Shown here: positions 10,339-19,347 of the stretch, piece by piece
Layout: the number at the start of each line of letters is the position of its first letter
Numbering within the stretch: the first letter of the stretch is position 1
Source: Alphaproteobacteria bacterium
GTDB lineage: Bacteria; Pseudomonadota; Alphaproteobacteria; DSM-16000; Inquilinaceae
Reading direction: 5' to 3'
Assembly: GCA_028281265.1 (NCBI GenBank)
Contig: JANQKE010000123.1
Coordinates: 1 to 40,186, forward strand
DNA: 40,186 bases
Notes under the pieces: model-generated
Seen by the model: only the letters and a program-made list of their open reading frames with translations
Told to the model about the DNA's origin: nothing
The model's database searches: none
Program-made: the position numbers and the translations under genes

Positions 10339-11333
10339 CCACCGACAGTCTGGCCCGGCGCACCCGCAGTTTCGAGGACAACCGTCTGGTGCCGGTGCTG
10401 TTCGGCCCGCACAACAGCCATCTGGCACGGATCGAGGCGCAGCTCGGCGTAAGGCTGGCCGCGGTCGGCAACGAGGTGACGGCGACCGGCTCCGACGTGG
10501 CCACCGATCAGGCGATCACCGCCCTGGACCGGCTGTGGGCGCATGTGCGGACCGTGGGCGATGTCGGCCCGGCCGATGTCGATGCCGAGATCCGCTTCGC
10601 CCAGCATCCCGCAGCCCCCGCCGGGTCGGTCGACGACCTGCAGGAACCGGCGCTCCCCGGCTTTGCGCCGCCCGGTTGGCGTGATCGCAGCATCCCGACC
10701 CCGAAGCGGGCGATCCGCCCCCGCACGCCCAATCAGGGCCGCTACATCGACGCCCTCGCCCGCACCGACATGGTGTTCGGATTGGGCCCGGCCGGCACCG
10801 GCAAGACCTATCTGGCGGTGGCCCAGGCGGTGGCGATGTTCACGGCCGGCCGGGTCGACCGGATCATCCTGTCCCGTCCGGCGGTCGAGGCCGGGGAGCG
10901 GCTGGGCTTCCTGCCCGGCGACATGAAGGAGAAGGTCGACCCGTATCTGCGCCCGCTCTACGATGCCCTGTACGACATGATGCCCGGTGAGCGGGTGGCC
11001 AAGCTGATCGAGACCGGCGTGATCGAGATCGCCCCCTTGGCGTTCATGCGCGGTCGGACGCTCGCGCACGCCTACGCGATCCTGGACGAGGCGCAGAACA
11101 CCACCGAGATGCAGATGAAGATGTTCCTGACCCGGATGGGTGAGGGCTCGCGGATGGCGATCACCGGCGACCCCTCGCAGGTCGACCTGCCGCGGGGTAC
11201 CCGGTCCGGGCTGGTGCAGGCGATCGGCCTGCTGGAGGGGGTGGACGGGGTCACGATGACCCGCTTCGCCGAGATCGACGTGGTCCGGCATCCGCTGGTC
11301 GCCCGAATCGTCCGCGCCTACGAGGGAACGTGA
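10335..11333 (+). CDS. PhoH-like ATPase (PhoL/YbeZ)
   Basis: A P-loop ATPase of the PhoH family, linked with the RNase YbeY in RNA metabolism. Of 332 residues, an N-terminal KH-like region precedes the PhoH domain with Walker A GPAGTGKT (151-158), Walker B-like [10 protein letters not shown] (DEAQ at 251-254) and a C-terminal [11 protein letters not shown] block. Its ATG overlaps the miaB stop (ATGA), and ybeY follows after 14 nt. The pairing phoH-ybeY is widely conserved in bacteria. Confidence 0.95.
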
Positions 11334-11347
11334 GGGGAGGGGCCGGC

Positions 11348-11908
11348 ATGAACGCCGCGATGCATCGGCTGGATGTGGACGTGATCGTCGACGATCCGCG
11401 CTGGGTCGATGCGGTCGACGAAACCCTCGAGGACACGCTGCCGACGGTGGTGATGGCCGCCATCGCCGGGGGCGGTCCGCCGGCCGGTCCGGCCGCGCTG
11501 AGCCTCCTGCTGGCCGATGACGCGCGCCTGCAGGATCTCAACGGACGCTATCGCGGCAAGGACGCCCCGACCAACGTGCTCTCCTTCGCCCTGGCGGCGG
11601 ACGACACGGACGGCCTCGGTCCGGTACCGGGGGAGCCGATCGCGCTGGGGGATGTCGCGATCGCCTACGAGACCGTGGTCGGAGAAGCCCGGACGGAGGG
11701 CAAGTCGCTCCGCGATCATCTCTACCATCTCGTCGTCCATGGCACTTTGCATTTGCTCGGCCATGACCATATCGATGATACCGGTACCGCCGCGATGGAA
11801 CGGCTGGAAGCCGGTATTCTTGCCACCTTGGGGATCGCCGACCCCTATGCCGTCCCGGCCGACACGGCCGCAGACCGGCTGGCGCCCCTATCGCCCGAAG
11901 CGTCATGA
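11348..11908 (+). CDS. ybeY: Endoribonuclease YbeY
   Basis: A zinc-dependent single-strand endoribonuclease needed for 16S rRNA 3'-end maturation and ribosome quality control. The 186-residue protein has the H-x3-H-x5-H zinc motif at His131, His135 and His141 (HGTLHLLGHDH) and the upstream RGKDAPTNVLSF block. The start at ATG 11348 is chosen over an in-frame GTG at 11330 because a strong AGGGGAGG lies at 11333-11340. It ends in an ATGA overlap with corC. Confidence 0.96.
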   Translation: MNAAMHRLDVDVIVDDPRWVDAVDETLEDTLPTVVMAAIAGGGPPAGPAALSLLLADDARLQDLNGRYRGKDAPTNVLSFALAADDTDGLGPVPGEPIALGDVAIAYETVVGEARTEGKSLRDHLYHLVVHGTLHLLGHDHIDDTGTAAMERLEAGILATLGIADPYAVPADTAADRLAPLSPEAS

Positions 11909-12879
11909 GCGACATCCCGTCCAGTACCGAGCCCCGTTCAGGCGGGGCGATCACCCTCCCGACCGTCCCCGGCAGCCTGGAGCGCGGGCCGGCGAACGGT
12001 TCCCCCGGCGGCCTGTCGGCGCTGCTGCGGACCTGGCTGCGGGGTAGTCTGGGCAGCAAGCCGGACAGCGACTGGCGGGAAACCATCGAAGAACTGATCG
12101 AGGAGCCCGGCGGGCCGGAAGCCCTGGCGGCGGCCGACCAGGAACGGGTGATGCTGGGCAACATCCTGCGCCTGCGCGATCGCACGGTCTACGATGTGAT
12201 GATCCCGCGGGTGGATATCGTGGCCTTGGATATCGAGACCCCGGCCGGTGAGGCGGTGGCCAAGATCGCCGAGCACGCCCACAGCCGCATCCCGGTGTTC
12301 CGCGGCAGCCTCGACGATGTGTTGGGCATGGTCCATCTCAAGGACCTGTTCAGCCATCTCGCCCGCAAGACCGGCTTCACGCTGGAAAGCCTGGTGCGGC
12401 CGGTGACGGTGATCGCGCCGTCGATGCCGGTGATCGACCTGTTGCTGCAGATGCGGGCCGACCGGCAGCACCTCGCCCTGGTGGTCGACGAGTATGGCGG
12501 GATCGACGGGTTGGTCACGATCGAAGACCTGGTCGAGGAAATCGTCGGGGAAATCGAGGACGAGCATGAGAACGGCCGCGATCCGGAACTGGTCGCCCGT
12601 CCCGACGGCACCTACATGGTCGACGCCCGCTATCCGCTGGAAGATTTCGAGAAGCTGTTCGGCGCCATCGACCGGGCGGAGATCGGCGAGGATGTCGATA
12701 CGATCGGCGGTCTGGTGTTCTCCCTCACCGGTCGGGTGCCGGCCCGCGGGGAGATCGTCCGCTGCGATCCCCTGGTCGAGTTCGAAGTCGTCGACGGGGA
12801 CCCCCGGCGGATCCGCCGGCTGCGCCTGCGCCGGCTGTCGGCCGAAGAGGTCGAGGCCCTGGGCGGCGGCGAAGGCTGA
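11905..12879 (+). CDS. corC: CorC/HlyC-type CBS-domain protein
   Basis: A soluble CBS-pair protein of the CorC/HlyC family, associated with Mg/Co efflux and membrane function. The 324-residue protein has an N-terminal variable tail, two CBS domains from about residue 90 (TVYDVMIPRVDIVALD and VVDEYGGIDGLVTIEDLVEEIVGEI), and a C-terminal transporter-associated domain (YMVDARYPLEDF to about 310). It lacks the DUF21 membrane domain of CNNM-type proteins, so it should be cytosolic. Overlapping stop/start with ybeY and a short gap to lnt indicate co-transcription. Confidence 0.93.
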   Translation: MSDIPSSTEPRSGGAITLPTVPGSLERGPANGSPGGLSALLRTWLRGSLGSKPDSDWRETIEELIEEPGGPEALAAADQERVMLGNILRLRDRTVYDVMIPRVDIVALDIETPAGEAVAKIAEHAHSRIPVFRGSLDDVLGMVHLKDLFSHLARKTGFTLESLVRPVTVIAPSMPVIDLLLQMRADRQHLALVVDEYGGIDGLVTIEDLVEEIVGEIEDEHENGRDPELVARPDGTYMVDARYPLEDFEKLFGAIDRAEIGEDVDTIGGLVFSLTGRVPARGEIVRCDPLVEFEVVDGDPRRIRRLRLRRLSAEEVEALGGGEG

Positions 12880-12933
12880 TCGGCCCGGCTCGGCCCCGAC
12901 CCGCGGGCCGGCCTTCGACCGGCCCCGTCGGGC

Positions 12934-14511
12934 ATGACGGATCGGCTCGCCCGGTGGCGACGCGGGCAGCGCTTCGCCCTGGTCGCCGCGGCGGGGGCGC
13001 TGTCGGCCCTCGCCATGCCGCCCGCGCATGCGATCCCGGTTCTGCTGGTGACCTGGCCGCTCCTGCTGCTGGCCCTGGACCGCAGCCGCAGCCGGGGGGA
13101 GGCGTTCCTGATCGGCTGGGGCTTCGGCTTCGGCTTCCTGGTGGTCGGGCTCTACTGGATCAGCGCGTCGCTGTTCGTCGACATCGCCTTCTACTGGTGG
13201 GCCCTGCCGCTGGCGGCGATGGGCCTTCCGGCCGGCCTCGCCCTGTTCATGGGGCTGGTCGGTCTGGGCTACCGGATGATCCTGGAGCGGTGGACGGTCG
13301 GCCCGCTGGGCCGGGTGGTCCTGCTGGCGCTGCTGTGGTCGGTCGCGGAATGGCTGCGCGGCCATGTGCTGACCGGCTTCCCGTGGCATCTGATGGGCTA
13401 TGCCTGGGTGCCGCTGCTGCCGGTGATGCAGGCGGTCTCCGTGGTCGGCATCTACGGGCTGAGCCTGGTCACCGTGCTGCTGGCGGGGCTGCCGACCCTC
13501 CTGCTGACCGCCCCGCGGCGGGTCGCGGTCGGTGCCGCGGCGGCCGGGGTGGTGGCATTGGCGGCGCTGGCCGGCTGGGGCGGCTGGCGGATGGCCGAGG
13601 CGCCGCCGGCCTATCGCGACGGGGTCAGTCTCCGGCTGGTGCAGCCGAACACGTCACAAGCCGCCGGCCGGTTGCGCCAGGATTTTCTGAGCGATCTCGA
13701 CGGGCTGCGCGCGGCCAGTCTGCCCGCAGCGGGGGAGCCGATCCCCAGCGCGGTGGTGTGGCCCGAGACGGCCGTGCCGTTCCTGATCGGCACCCGCGGT
13801 TTCGTCGACCTGGTGGCCGAGGTCGCCCCGCCGGGCGGCAGCGTGCTGTTCGGCGCCCCGCGCGGCGTGCCCGACGACGGCGATCCGGCCGGCCTCACCT
13901 TCCGCAACGCGCTGCATGCGGTCGGCCGGGACGGGCTCGAAGGCTCCTACGACAAGGTGCATCTGGTCCCGTTCGGGGAGTATGTGCCGTTCTCCGACCT
14001 GATCCCGCTGCCCGCGGTCGCCACCGGCCTGGCCGACTACCGGCCGGGGCCCTGGCGGACGACCATGACGGCCCCGGGCGTGCCTTCGTTCTCCCCGTTG
14101 ATCTGCTACGAGGCGATCTTCCCCGGGGCCGTGACCGGTCCCGGCCCGCGGCCGGACTGGCTGCTCAACATCACCAACGATGCGTGGTTCGGCCGTACCG
14201 CCGGTCCGCACCAGCACTTCGCCATCGCCCGCACGCGCGCGATCGAGGAGGGGCTGCCGCTGATCCGGGTCGCCACCTCCGGCCTCAGCGGGTCGGTCGA
14301 TCCCCTGGGCCGGGTTCTGGCGCGCACCGACCTGGACGAAGCCCGGGTCCTGACCGTGCGCCTGCCCCAGCCGCTGCCACCGACGCTCTACGCCCGGTTC
14401 GGGGACGGGGGCTACGCGGCGCTGCTCCTGCTCACCGCGCTCGCCCTCGGCCTGCTCCGCCGGGGAATGGGGGTAAGTGGGGCCCCGCCCGGGCGGCGAG
14501 CCGCACGCTGA
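12934..14511 (+). CDS. lnt: Apolipoprotein N-acyltransferase
   Basis: An inner-membrane enzyme that adds the third acyl chain to the N-terminal cysteine of lipoproteins. Of 525 residues, about seven hydrophobic helices (to about 215) precede a periplasmic nitrilase-type domain whose triad is visible: Glu278 (WPETA), Lys341 (YDKVHLVPFGEY) and Cys391 (LICYEAIFP). A final helix (about 485-505) follows. The last residues, after LLRRGMGV, are unusual: this stretch overlaps, in another frame, the remnant of an MFS gene, so the natural C-terminal tail may have been replaced. The catalytic parts are intact. Confidence 0.96.
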   Translation: MTDRLARWRRGQRFALVAAAGALSALAMPPAHAIPVLLVTWPLLLLALDRSRSRGEAFLIGWGFGFGFLVVGLYWISASLFVDIAFYWWALPLAAMGLPAGLALFMGLVGLGYRMILERWTVGPLGRVVLLALLWSVAEWLRGHVLTGFPWHLMGYAWVPLLPVMQAVSVVGIYGLSLVTVLLAGLPTLLLTAPRRVAVGAAAAGVVALAALAGWGGWRMAEAPPAYRDGVSLRLVQPNTSQAAGRLRQDFLSDLDGLRAASLPAAGEPIPSAVVWPETAVPFLIGTRGFVDLVAEVAPPGGSVLFGAPRGVPDDGDPAGLTFRNALHAVGRDGLEGSYDKVHLVPFGEYVPFSDLIPLPAVATGLADYRPGPWRTTMTAPGVPSFSPLICYEAIFPGAVTGPGPRPDWLLNITNDAWFGRTAGPHQHFAIARTRAIEEGLPLIRVATSGLSGSVDPLGRVLARTDLDEARVLTVRLPQPLPPTLYARFGDGGYAALLLLTALALGLLRRGMGVSGAPPGRRAAR

Positions 14512-14729
14512 TGGCCCGCCTCTCCCCCCAAGCCTTGCAGACCGAGTTCTTCGGTCTGTACGCCTTGACCGGCAAGGCGGTGGCCTTCCTCGGCCCCACG
14601 GCCTTCGCCCTGGTCACCCCCACCTTCGACAGCCACCGCGCCGGCATGGCCACCATCCTGGTGCTCTGGGCCCTCGGCGCCGCGGTGCTGCTGACGGTGC
14701 GGGAGCCGGCGCGGGGTAGGGACGCTTAG
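14490..14729 (+). pseudogene. C-terminal remnant of a UMF1/Atg22-like MFS transporter
   Basis: Only the last 72-80 residues of a transporter are present. The frame reads RAASRTLMARLSP then TEFFGLYALTGKAVAFLGP, followed by a last hydrophobic helix and VREPARG. This matches the conserved end of UMF1-family MFS proteins (QALSRSL.ARL.P...EFFGLYALSGKA..FLGP), normally about 430-470 residues long. It begins inside the 3' end of lnt in a different frame, and an ATG at 14511 overlaps the lnt TGA. Its TAG (14727-14729) overlaps the convergent NACHT stop. The best reading is a deletion remnant; translation as a small membrane peptide coupled to lnt cannot be excluded. Confidence 0.65.
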
Positions 14730-17700
14730 TCTGTTCGGCTGTCACCGTCCCTCAGCCATGCCTCGGGCACGCCAACCGCCCCGTCCAAGTTGATCCCCTT
14801 GGGCCTATATGAGTCGACTTTGGCCCCCGTCAGGACCGCATCGCGCAGATCAGCTTGCTCGAGCTTCGCACGCTTCAAGCTTGCACCCATCAAGTTTGAC
14901 TCTCTTAAGTTTGCTTTGCGGAGATCGGAACCATCAAGGATAGCTCGATCAAGACTGGCTGCATGAAAGTTCGCGCCTTGAAGTAAAGCGTCTTGAATGA
15001 TCGCTCCTTGAAGAACCGAGTTCCGAAGAATGGCATTTGAGAAATCAGCATTGCAGAGATTTGCATTGCTGAAAATTGAACTATTCAGCCTTGAATTACA
15101 GAATTTAGCTCTGGAGAGCAAAGCATTTCGAAAATTACATTCCTCGCAATTGGTGTTTTGAAGGAGCGCGCCCTCAAGATGCGCAGAGCGAAGAACAGCG
15201 TTTCTCAGTCGAGCGCCTTCAAGAACAGCATCCCTAAGCACCGCGTTCTGAAGATTTGCGGAATCGAGATTTGCACCACGCAAGTTTGCGCCCTCGAGAT
15301 TCGCACTCTGAAGAGATGTATTCTGAAGAAACGCGTCCTTCAGATCAGCGCTGGATAGATCTGAGTTCATCAGGCTGGAACCCTGAAGCTCTGAACCAGC
15401 TAGACAAGCATCACGAATATTTGAATTCTGAATGTTAGCGTTTCGGATGTCTGTGCCTCTAAAGCAAGAAAAGCTGAGGTTGGAGCCTTCAAGTGTTGCT
15501 CCTCGCATGACAGTCCCACTAAGATCTGCATTCTCAAGATCAGTACCGTAGAGGTTTGCGTCAACAAGGTCCAACGCGGAAAGATCGGCATTACTCAGAT
15601 CCCAGCCTGCCAAATGAAATGAGATAGCTGGACAACTCTTGCCGACCGCGCCATTGAAGTGCGGCACTTGTGATTTAGATATAGCACCATCGAGCACAGC
15701 AACCGCGTATCGCATCAGCATGGTTTCCTGATGACGTGTCCGTGCCCGCAGCCGACATAACAGGCGGAACAGGGGATCGTCCGTTGCGCCCTCCTTCGAC
15801 GAACCGGTCAAGGACGGCAACCGACACAGGTAATCGGCATCCTGATCCGCTTGGATGGTCTCACGGTCGCCTTCGCCCGTTGGGGAATCAGATCGGCCGT
15901 GGCCCACCACCCTCGCCTTCAAGACACCATGGCAAGCCCCGAGCGTTGCCATGAACGCCGCTTCGGTGTTTGCACTCTGCTCCAACAATGTGGGGGCACG
16001 GGTTAGCCGATCGGTGATGGGCAAGCCTGCCTGCAGCACATGGTCGAAAACCTTGCACAGCGTGTCCTTGGCGTGGACGAGGCCGTTGCGGTCCTGGGCT
16101 TCCCAAATCCGGATCTCGTCCACGAAGAAGCCTTGCAGATCGAGATCCCAAGCGGCGGCTGCCGTGGCCGCCCTCCACTCGTCGGCTGCATTATCCAGAC
16201 CATAGCCCTGCCGGTGTAGAGCGGGCTGGTCGAGTTGATGAGTGATGTTCTCGATCAGGCCGCGAAGAAGCCGGGCCGTCAAATACTCTCGAAAGCTCTT
16301 GTGGGTGAAATCGTAAGCATCCGGTTGATCGGCTCGCCGCGCCTCGACGAAAAAAGAGTTCAGGATCGTGCCAAGACCCGACCCGACCTCACTGATCTTG
16401 TCCTTGAGATCCTCTCGCCCGAGCCGCACGAGGCTGCTCTCGATATCCTCTTTCCGCACCGTTCGGTCACCATGGTGCCAAGCCGCGACCGCGATGTGCT
16501 GCAAGACCTCTTGAAAGACCTCCCGATCCAGTCCGACCAAGGCTTCCGATTTGGGAGGCCGGCCTTGATAGTCCCCTGTTCCGGTTTCCCGGGCAAAGAG
16601 GTTGTCGAACAGCCGACGATAGAGATCGTTGGCCGAAGTTGCCTCGTCCCCCTGGGGGACGATCGCGACCAGGAAGTTCAGCAGGGGCTGCGCCAGCAGA
16701 TCTCGAATGGCCCGGGGGACATGGTGCCCTTGCCATCGCTCCGGAATGCCAGTGGGGTTGTGCCGGGTGGCGTGCTGGTACCCGCGCCACCATTGCTCCG
16801 CCTGATCGGCCGTCAGCGCGTCTTCCCCATCTTCGGGCTCGTATCGTGCGGTGATGGAGGGCTCTCGTGCCCCTCTCAGCCGACGCGCACTGTCTTCTTC
16901 GATCTTCAGCGCCGTCTCTTCAAGTTCGGCCTCCGGATCGTACCGGAAGCGGACGACATGCAACCGGTTCCCCGGCTGGCGAACCTGGGTCACGTCCCGG
17001 ACCGCGAGCGGCCGGCCGACGAACAGCGCGCGAACCCGTAGTCTACCGTCGTTCAGCGTCTGGATCAGGCGGCAGAGCTCGGCCACGAACTCCCGCGCCG
17101 ATCGGGCCGCCGAGCCTTCCAGCGTGGTCAACTCATCCAGCCCATCGAAGATCAGGAGGAGCGGCCCCAGCCCTTTACCCGGATCATAGTCCCGGATGAC
17201 CTCGGGGGTCAGCAGGTCGTGGCCCAGCCGGTCCGGGTGTTCGGTGTACGCCCCGACATCCCGAAGGGTATCGCCGGTTCGACGGCCGAGTCGGTGCAAC
17301 GGGACCAGGAGGACCGGCTTGTTGGCCCGCGCGAGATCCGCCGCCAGCATGCGGGCAAAGGAGCTCTTGCCGCAGCCCATTTCACCGCTGATCAGCCGGA
17401 ACGGGTCCGTCTTGTCCTCGGCCGCCAGCCAGTCCTTGATCGGCGTGTCGAGCCAGGTGAACACCCGTTCGGTGACCGGCTCCCCCTCCTCCTCCTCGCC
17501 TGGCCGGTCGAACCAGCAGCGCAAGGGGACATAGACCTGCTCCAGCGACACGGCGTGGGGGTCGTCGAGGTCGAAGTTCAGCAGCGGGCGGCGGATGTCG
17601 GTGATCAAGCTGTTCCAATAGCGTTGCCAGTTGCGGGTACGGCCCGCCGCGTCGCCTGCCGGGGTGGGCGCGAAGTAGCTGTCGATCAGGTCATAGCGGT

Positions 17701-18166
17701 CTCGGTTGGTCCGGAACTCACCATCCAGCGCGATGGTGAAGGCCTGAGTCAGTGCCCGGTCGTAGCGATCAAGATCATCCGGCGTTACCCCGCAGGCTCT
17801 AAGCGCGATGTGAAAGGTCGGGCGGATCCCCTTCAAGATCGCGACAGGCGCCTGATCGCGGAAGTAGTCCGGGCCGATCGAAAGATCCTCCGGCAGTGCC
17901 GCGACCACGCGGTCTCGGGCCGATTGAAGGGCCTCCGGACCGACGCCCGCCGGGGTGTCCTCCAGCGTTCGGACCAAGGCGTCGGCCAGGGCAGCGACCA
18001 AGAGGTCCTGGGTCTGGTCTTCCGTGGTCCGCGGGGCGTCGACGCGCTGGTACCCGAACGCCTCTCGCAGATCGTTGATGTCGTTGAGCAGGGTCGAGCC
18101 CGCTCGCCGCGCGATGATCTTGATCAGGGCGTCCGCGAACTTCGCCTTGTCGAACCGGATCGCCAT
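14726..18166 (-). CDS. NACHT-type STAND NTPase with C-terminal pentapeptide repeats
   Basis: A 1146-residue protein of NLR-like design. Residues 1-250 are a helical N-terminal region of unknown type. The NACHT ATPase follows, with Walker A GEMGCGKSS (261-269) and Walker B LLLIFDGLDELT (336-347). The helical/winged-helix part keeps FTHKSFREYLTA (620-631), a hallmark of this class. From about 858 to 1120 there are about 50 pentapeptides of A(N/D)LXX type, expected to form a quadrilateral beta-helix. ATG 18166 has GGGGGAAGG directly upstream and is preferred to a GTG at 18193. The repeat-coding part (about 14800-15700) is visibly AT-richer than all neighbours, a sign of transfer or domain shuffling. 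Bacterial NACHT proteins include antiphage sensors; that role here is inference. Confidence 0.85.
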   Translation of the reverse strand: MAIRFDKAKFADALIKIIARRAGSTLLNDINDLREAFGYQRVDAPRTTEDQTQDLLVAALADALVRTLEDTPAGVGPEALQSARDRVVAALPEDLSIGPDYFRDQAPVAILKGIRPTFHIALRACGVTPDDLDRYDRALTQAFTIALDGEFRTNRDRYDLIDSYFAPTPAGDAAGRTRNWQRYWNSLITDIRRPLLNFDLDDPHAVSLEQVYVPLRCWFDRPGEEEEGEPVTERVFTWLDTPIKDWLAAEDKTDPFRLISGEMGCGKSSFARMLAADLARANKPVLLVPLHRLGRRTGDTLRDVGAYTEHPDRLGHDLLTPEVIRDYDPGKGLGPLLLIFDGLDELTTLEGSAARSAREFVAELCRLIQTLNDGRLRVRALFVGRPLAVRDVTQVRQPGNRLHVVRFRYDPEAELEETALKIEEDSARRLRGAREPSITARYEPEDGEDALTADQAEQWWRGYQHATRHNPTGIPERWQGHHVPRAIRDLLAQPLLNFLVAIVPQGDEATSANDLYRRLFDNLFARETGTGDYQGRPPKSEALVGLDREVFQEVLQHIAVAAWHHGDRTVRKEDIESSLVRLGREDLKDKISEVGSGLGTILNSFFVEARRADQPDAYDFTHKSFREYLTARLLRGLIENITHQLDQPALHRQGYGLDNAADEWRAATAAAAWDLDLQGFFVDEIRIWEAQDRNGLVHAKDTLCKVFDHVLQAGLPITDRLTRAPTLLEQSANTEAAFMATLGACHGVLKARVVGHGRSDSPTGEGDRETIQADQDADYLCRLPSLTGSSKEGATDDPLFRLLCRLRARTRHQETMLMRYAVAVLDGAISKSQVPHFNGAVGKSCPAISFHLAGWDLSNADLSALDLVDANLYGTDLENADLSGTVMRGATLEGSNLSFSCFRGTDIRNANIQNSNIRDACLAGSELQGSSLMNSDLSSADLKDAFLQNTSLQSANLEGANLRGANLDSANLQNAVLRDAVLEGARLRNAVLRSAHLEGALLQNTNCEECNFRNALLSRAKFCNSRLNSSIFSNANLCNADFSNAILRNSVLQGAIIQDALLQGANFHAASLDRAILDGSDLRKANLRESNLMGASLKRAKLEQADLRDAVLTGAKVDSYRPKGINLDGAVGVPEAWLRDGDSRTD

Positions 18167-18360
18167 CCTTCCCCCAACGCCGGTTGCGAGCACTTTGGGA
18201 GCGTACGATTGGTCAGAATCTCAATCAATGCAACGCGAATGGCGCTCGTTTCTTTAGGCAAGCCGACGTCGCTGTCGCGAGCCGGAATCGCTTTCGCACT
18301 CCCTTGGTGCCCTTCGTGGCTTGGTGGTGAGCTCTCGCCGCCCACCCCACCCCGCAACCG

Positions 18361-19347
18361 CTACTCCGCCGCTGCCGGCGCGCGTTTGGACCGGTCGGCT
18401 TGCACCAGCACCGCCGAGCGTTCCGGGAACAGCCCGCCAGGGAAGCGCTGCAGGACGATCTGCAGCAGCAGGCCGATCAGGAAGATGCGGATGTAGGATG
18501 CGCGCACCGCCCATTCCGGCGGCAGGCCCGAGGTCATGATCTCGGTCAGTGACCAGATCGCCCAGATGCCGACCGCACCGATGATCGCGCCGCGGTTGTT
18601 GCCGGAGCCGCCGGCGATCAGCATCACCCAGACCAGGAAGGTGGTCATCAGGGGCTCGGTCGCCTCCGGCCCGATGAACTTGAACGAATGGGCCATCAGC
18701 GCCCCGCCCAGGCCCATGATCATGGCGCCGAGCACGAACGCCTCCAGCCGGCGGCGCTCGATGTTCTTGCCCATGGCGGCGGCGGCGCGCTCGTTCTCCC
18801 GGATCGCCTTCATCATCCGGCCCCAGGGCGAGTTGAGCGCGCGTTCCAGCGCCACGTAGAGCACCGCGACGATGACGATCACCAGCGCCAGGAAGGCGAG
18901 CTGCTCCCATGGCTGGGGCAGGTGCTCGAACGGCTTGGGCAGCTGCGGGATGCCGCGGGCGCCGTTGCTGACCGCCGCCTCGTTCTTGAAGAACAGCCGC
19001 AGGATCTCGGCGATGCCGATGGTGCCGATGGCCAGATAGTCCGAGCGCAGGCGCAAGCAGATCTTGCCGATGCCGACCGCGATCAGCCCGGACGTCAGCA
19101 TGGCCAGCAGCCAGGCCAGCGGCAGCGGCAGTTCCGCCCCGAACACCCGGTCGGAATGGTCGGCCGGCAGGGTGGTCAGGATCGCCGAGGTGTAGGCGCC
19201 GATGGCGAAGAACCCGGCGATGCCGGCGTTGAACAGCCCGGTGAAGCCCCATTGCACGTTCAGGCCCAGGGCCAGCACCGCGTAGATGCCGCCCATGGTC
19301 AACAGGGCGACGACGTAGAGCAGCAGGCCCAGCGCCACCGTCTCCAT
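18361..19347 (-). CDS. livM: Branched-chain amino acid-type ABC permease LivM
   Basis: The second membrane subunit of a HAAT/Liv-type ABC importer. The 328-residue protein has eight or more hydrophobic segments and the family blocks GIYAVLALGLNVQWGFTGLFNAGIAG (shortened here by family variation), LRLRSDYLAIGTIGIAEI and the ERAAAAMGKN loop that docks with the ATPases. The start at ATG 19347 has AGGGGAGGG upstream and overlaps the livH TGA by one base. No livG, livF or binding-protein gene follows; the next minus-strand gene is the NACHT gene. The substrate is not predictable. Confidence 0.93.
   Translation of the reverse strand: METVALGLLLYVVALLTMGGIYAVLALGLNVQWGFTGLFNAGIAGFFAIGAYTSAILTTLPADHSDRVFGAELPLPLAWLLAMLTSGLIAVGIGKICLRLRSDYLAIGTIGIAEILRLFFKNEAAVSNGARGIPQLPKPFEHLPQPWEQLAFLALVIVIVAVLYVALERALNSPWGRMMKAIRENERAAAAMGKNIERRRLEAFVLGAMIMGLGGALMAHSFKFIGPEATEPLMTTFLVWVMLIAGGSGNNRGAIIGAVGIWAIWSLTEIMTSGLPPEWAVRASYIRIFLIGLLLQIVLQRFPGGLFPERSAVLVQADRSKRAPAAAE

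Noticed and set aside
12954-14729. A 591-codon plus-strand frame running through lnt and the MFS stub
   Set aside because: Only its last 80 codons resemble a protein family. The rest is a shifted reading of lnt, whose own frame has all catalytic residues.
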